From: an uncultured Bacteroidales bacterium
Lineage (GTDB): Bacteria; Bacteroidota; Bacteroidia; Bacteroidales; Paludibacteraceae
Length of the DNA: 64,000 bases
NCBI GenBank assembly: GCA_902774185.1
Contig: CACYHE010000003.1
Location: forward strand, 121,191 to 185,190
Direction: 5' to 3'
Shown here: piece by piece, positions 61,212-64,000 of the stretch
Layout: every line of letters starts with the position of its first letter
How positions within the stretch are numbered: position 1 is the stretch's first letter
Notes under the pieces: generated by a model
What the model was told of the DNA's origin: nothing
Seen by the model: the letters and a program-made list of their open reading frames with translations, nothing else
The model's database searches: none
Position numbers and translations under genes: made by a program

Positions 61212-62297
61212 CTATTTTTGCAGGTTTTGTTGGCGGAACTGGAGCGGTGTGAGGCCGGTTGCATCTTTGAAGATGCGATAGAAGGTCGGATCGGAGGCGA
61301 ATCCGCTGAGTACGATGGCATTGGAAAGAGCCTCATGATCGGAGGTGTATTGCGGGTCCGCAAGGACCGTTTTGGCGTTCTCGACACGGTATTGCGCCAC
61401 GAGTTGCGAGAAACTGAAGTTCGAGCGCCGGTTGATACATGCAGAGACATAGGTACGGTTGGAGCCCACTGCCGACGCAAGGTCTTGTATAGTAAGATTC
61501 GGATTCGTGAACAGTTTTTCTTCGCGCAGAGCGGTAGTAATCTTATTGAATAACTTATCCGTCTCCTCCATCGTCGCTGTACGGACTTGCTCCTCGTCCT
61601 CCGCCTCTACCTGCCCGAGAGTCTCTTCCGGCAGAGAAGTATGCGCCGCTACGTAACCTAAGCCGTATAAGAGAATTGACATCAACACCACGGGGATGTA
61701 GACGAGTACCGAACCATCAAACGAATCCCGACCAAGCAGATTGAGTAACATCGAAACAAAAGCAGTAAAACCGACGAAGAGTAGCAGCGTGTGGGTCGGC
61801 TGCAAGAGATAACTGCGGTCGTCAGTATAGTTATTATCCAGGCGCTGCTGCGTATCACGAATCAGCCGGTAACCGCGTACCAGTACCCACACTACCTGTG
61901 TAGCAAAGAACAGACGCGCTACCAGGTGAATAAGATCTTCACCACCCCACCTAAAATACACATTCAGCGGAAAAATGATAGTAACCAACGCTGCCGGAAG
62001 AAGCAATAACGGCACTTCATAAGACCTTTTCGTACGCGTGAGAGCGCGCAGGTACGCATAATATAAAGGATATACGCACAGGTTGACGACGGAGTAGCTC
62101 CATTCGCCCAAGAAACTCGGATGGCCGGAAAAATACATCCAGTGGTCCAAATAAAGGACGGTTGCAGCGCTATAGAAAAGCAGGATTGAACCCGTCACAC
62201 GCGGCTCTTTACTGCTACGTAAGAAACGCACAACGAAGAAAATGCTCCAAAAGAAGCATAACATCATCGGCAGCGATATGATCCATTTGTACAGCAT
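61212..62297 (-). CDS. Membrane-bound AraC-family transcriptional regulator
   Basis: 361 residues. An N-terminal membrane part of about six to seven helices (about 5-215), a linker rich in acidic residues (about 222-245), then the AraC DNA-binding domain (about 255-361; LTIQDLASAVGSNRTYVSACINR and the second helix-turn-helix GFASDPTFYRIFKDATGLTPLQFR). The family senses a signal at or in the membrane and activates transcription. It has its own promoter. The lipoprotein unit directly downstream is its likely target. Confidence 0.9.
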   Translation of the reverse strand: MLYKWIISLPMMLCFFWSIFFVVRFLRSSKEPRVTGSILLFYSAATVLYLDHWMYFSGHPSFLGEWSYSVVNLCVYPLYYAYLRALTRTKRSYEVPLLLLPAALVTIIFPLNVYFRWGGEDLIHLVARLFFATQVVWVLVRGYRLIRDTQQRLDNNYTDDRSYLLQPTHTLLLFVGFTAFVSMLLNLLGRDSFDGSVLVYIPVVLMSILLYGLGYVAAHTSLPEETLGQVEAEDEEQVRTATMEETDKLFNKITTALREEKLFTNPNLTIQDLASAVGSNRTYVSACINRRSNFSFSQLVAQYRVENAKTVLADPQYTSDHEALSNAIVLSGFASDPTFYRIFKDATGLTPLQFRQQNLQK

Positions 62298-62314
62298 AAT
62301 CTCTTATGACCGCA

Positions 62315-62346
62315 CAAAGGTACTATAAAATTTCGACTTGTGCAAA
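62315..62346 (-). promoter_or_regulatory. Promoter for the AraC-type regulator
   Basis: Minus-strand TTTG (plus 62343-62346), 20 nt, TACCTTTG (plus 62315-62322). Confidence 0.8.
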
Positions 62347-62461
62347 TTTTTCTATGATTTTTTTTACAATTTGATTTTTTGGCACGGTATTTGAACTATT
62401 ATTAGCGAAAGAAGAAAATCACACTGGTTCCAGTGGAGTAAATAGAGATTGTTTGTTATAA

Positions 62462-62500
62462 GAAAAACGAGTTCGTCGGGAGGACGAGCTCGTTTTTGAT
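62462..62500 (-). terminator. Terminator of the small outer-membrane protein gene
   Basis: AAAACGAGCTCGTC pairs with GACGAACTCGTTTT (one mismatch) around CTCCC, followed by T on the minus strand; 26 bases after the stop. Confidence 0.85.
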
Positions 62501-62525
62501 TATCCGTGTTGAAGCAGCAATGGAT

Positions 62526-63035
62526 TTAGAATTTATAGCGAACACCGAGTTGTAAGCCACCCCAAAGTCCCGGGGTGTTGAACTTGATACCGCTATTATC
62601 TGCAACACCGATCGACGGACGCCAATCCAAGGAAAGTTGGAACGGGAACCAGAAGTCATACTCGATACCGACATGTCCGGCTACACCTGCATACCAGGAA
62701 CCGTTTACCGTCGAACCATCGCTCGCTTTGTACGGGAAGATGAAACCTCCGGATCCACCGACACCCATGTACCAGTGCCATTCGCCCTTGTTGTTCCAAG
62801 GAACAGGAGCGTTGAACGGATCAATCCAATCGTAGGTTACATGACCACCGACACCCAGACCGCTATTAATAGGCAGGATGACATTAGCGGCCACGTCCAA
62901 CATGTTACTCTCACCAAAACCGTGCTGATACGAGAACGAAGACCAAGGACCCAAGTTCACACCGACAGCACGAGGTTGTGCATAAGCTGCCAGGCTGGCT
63001 ACAGCAAGCAGCGCAACAAATAAAATCTTCTTCAT
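62526..63035 (-). CDS. Small outer-membrane beta-barrel protein
   Basis: 169 residues from ATG 63035 (longer frames add residues before the signal peptide). Signal peptide (1-19), then about eight amphipathic strands (VGVNLGPWSSFSYQHGFG, GLGVGGHVTYDWIDPF, VAGHVGIEYDFWFPFQLSLDWRPSIG) ending in GLQLGVRYKF with a terminal Phe, as for outer-membrane barrels. Porin-like or OmpA/OmpW-type small barrel; function unknown. It follows the GGGtGRT gene in the same direction. Confidence 0.8.
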   Translation of the reverse strand: MKKILFVALLAVASLAAYAQPRAVGVNLGPWSSFSYQHGFGESNMLDVAANVILPINSGLGVGGHVTYDWIDPFNAPVPWNNKGEWHWYMGVGGSGGFIFPYKASDGSTVNGSWYAGVAGHVGIEYDFWFPFQLSLDWRPSIGVADNSGIKFNTPGLWGGLQLGVRYKF

Positions 63036-63052
63036 AATTATCCTCAAAAAAA

Positions 63053-63093
63053 TATCTAGGACCCTAGGCGACCTAGGATCCTAGGAACCTAGT
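63053..63093. repeat. CTAG-rich tandem repeat
   Basis: Five CTAG tetramers at 8-9-base steps (63056, 63064, 63073, 63081, 63089), including the 14-base palindrome CCTAGGATCCTAGG at 63072-63085. Confidence 0.9.
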
Positions 63094-63987
63094 TTATTTA
63101 TTTAATGCCAATGCTACGTTAACAGCGCAAGCAACGGTGCATCCTACCATCGGGTTGTTACCGATGCCGAGGAAGCCCATCATCTCTACGTGTGCCGGAA
63201 CGGAGCTCGAACCAGCAAACTGTGCATCGCTGTGCATACGACCGAGGGTATCGGTCATACCATAGGAAGCAGGACCTGCTGCCATGTTATCCGGGTGCAA
63301 GGTACGACCGGTACCACCACCGGAAGCTACGCTGAAGTACGGCTTGCCGGCGAGGATACGCTCTTTCTTATACGTACCTGCAACGGGATGTTGGAAGCGG
63401 GTCGGGTTGGTCGAGTTACCGGTGATCGATACATCTACGTTCTCGTGCCAGAGGATAGCAACGCCTTCGCGAACATCGTCTGCACCGTAGCAGTTCACTT
63501 TCGCACGCGGACCATCGCTGTATGCTTTCTTGCGAACGATTTTCAGTTCGCCGGTAAAGTAGTCGAACTCGGTCTGTACATAGGTGAAACCGTTGATACG
63601 GCTGATGATCATAGCTGCGTCTTTTCCCAGACCGTTGAGGATGCAGCGGAGCGGGTTCTTACGAACTTTGTTCGCCATCTCAGCAATCTTGATAGCGCCC
63701 TCAGCAGCTGCGAAACTCTCGTGACCTGCCAGGAAAGCAAAGCACTGGGCGTCAGCGGCGTTCTTGCAACCTTTCTTCAGCGCGATAGCGGTGCCCACTA
63801 CGTAAGCCCATTTCGCGTTCTCAAAACAAATACGTTGGGTCTCCTCGCAGGTCATATAAGGATCGAGGCCGTATTGCTCGCAAATCTGGTTGGCCTCCTC
63901 AATGGAAGCGATACCGTTAGCGTTCAGAGCGGCGAGAATCTGTTTCTCGCGGCGGTCTTGCGACTCAAATTTTACTTCACGAATCAT
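63094..63987 (-). CDS. GGGtGRT family protein
   Basis: 297 residues, complete. Begins MIREVKFESQDRREKQIL and contains the family signature SGGGTGRTLHPDNMAAGPASYGMTDTLGR, with several conserved Cys (for example QICEQYG, MTCEETQRIC, VNCYGADD, GCTVACAVN). The family is named for the motif and has no established function; it is often next to iron-sulfur scaffold genes, and the region upstream lies outside the window. An AGGAGGAG sequence 5 bases upstream of the ATG is an unusually strong ribosome binding site for this phylum. Confidence 0.93.
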   Translation of the reverse strand: MIREVKFESQDRREKQILAALNANGIASIEEANQICEQYGLDPYMTCEETQRICFENAKWAYVVGTAIALKKGCKNAADAQCFAFLAGHESFAAAEGAIKIAEMANKVRKNPLRCILNGLGKDAAMIISRINGFTYVQTEFDYFTGELKIVRKKAYSDGPRAKVNCYGADDVREGVAILWHENVDVSITGNSTNPTRFQHPVAGTYKKERILAGKPYFSVASGGGTGRTLHPDNMAAGPASYGMTDTLGRMHSDAQFAGSSSVPAHVEMMGFLGIGNNPMVGCTVACAVNVALALNK

Positions 63988-63990
63988 AGT

Positions 63991-64000
63991 GTCTCCTCCT
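63991..64000 (-). promoter_or_regulatory. Strong Shine-Dalgarno before the GGGtGRT gene
   Basis: AGGAGGAGACACT then ATG on the minus strand. No comparable sequence precedes the other genes in the window. Confidence 0.7.

Noticed and set aside
1-64000. CRISPR arrays, insertion sequences, rRNA genes
   Set aside because: No regular 25-40-base repeats with spacers, no transposase and no rRNA sequence were seen.

Overview
The window comes from a Bacteroidota chromosome, most likely an uncultured gut or rumen Bacteroidales of the Paludibacteraceae/Prevotella type (a guess from style, not a database match). The evidence is a SusC/SusD pair, the sigma-54 activator/lptE/secG neighbourhood, the GGGtGRT protein, DUF4924, near absence of Shine-Dalgarno sequences, and many promoters of the Bacteroidetes form TTTG (or TTG) - 20 nt - TAnnTTTG. 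Twelve such promoters found here all have a spacer of exactly 20 nt.

Layout. 1-7.7 kb: three related secreted calcineurin-like phosphoesterases (the first cut by the window edge) and a secreted beta-helix protein. 7.7-21.1 kb: a DeoR-type repressor facing a glycan-utilisation locus (amidohydrolase lipoprotein, clan GH-D alpha-galactosidase-like lipoprotein, SusC, SusD, PKD lipoprotein, DUF4874/DUF4832 lipoprotein, EamA permease, secreted propeller-like protein), then tRNA-Phe and trmO. 22.4-35.4 kb: a starch block with five GH13 enzymes and a catalytic-domain-less binding protein, followed by two deoxynucleoside kinases and a GPH/MelB sugar symporter. 35.5-45.4 kb: secG facing sigma-54 activator/lptE/wza-like/wzc-like/topB, then recA with a COG2509 flavoprotein. 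45.5-48.5 kb: two secreted repeat proteins, one with a leader carrying a terminator-like hairpin and a G9 run. 48.5-51.6 kb: rplY-pth-hsp15-DUF4924-nth with tRNA-Gln upstream. 51.6-57.6 kb: a five-gene exported operon built around a caspase-fold peptidase. 57.6-64 kb: tyrS, three paralogous small lipoproteins next to an AraC-type membrane regulator, a small outer-membrane barrel, and a GGGtGRT-family protein.

How the parts connect. Twelve secreted proteins of unrelated catalytic type share a C-terminal tail of about 26 residues that occurs only on proteins with a plain Sec signal peptide, never on the lipoproteins. I read it as a sorting tag, perhaps a short relative of type IX secretion tails. 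The starch enzymes, the symporter and the alpha-galactosidase/SusCD locus together describe a polysaccharide degrader. The caspase operon (outer-membrane protein, CARDB-caspase, two small exported proteins with LPP20/DUF4384-like features, transglutaminase-like protease) is the best candidate for an undescribed system.

A second theme is a family of short degenerate tandem repeats. They sit between genes and also inside coding sequences (trmO three times, the COG2509 gene twice, topB, the sigma-54 activator, the lptE signal peptide, amylase linkers), and the same 19-base word recurs in two unrelated genes.
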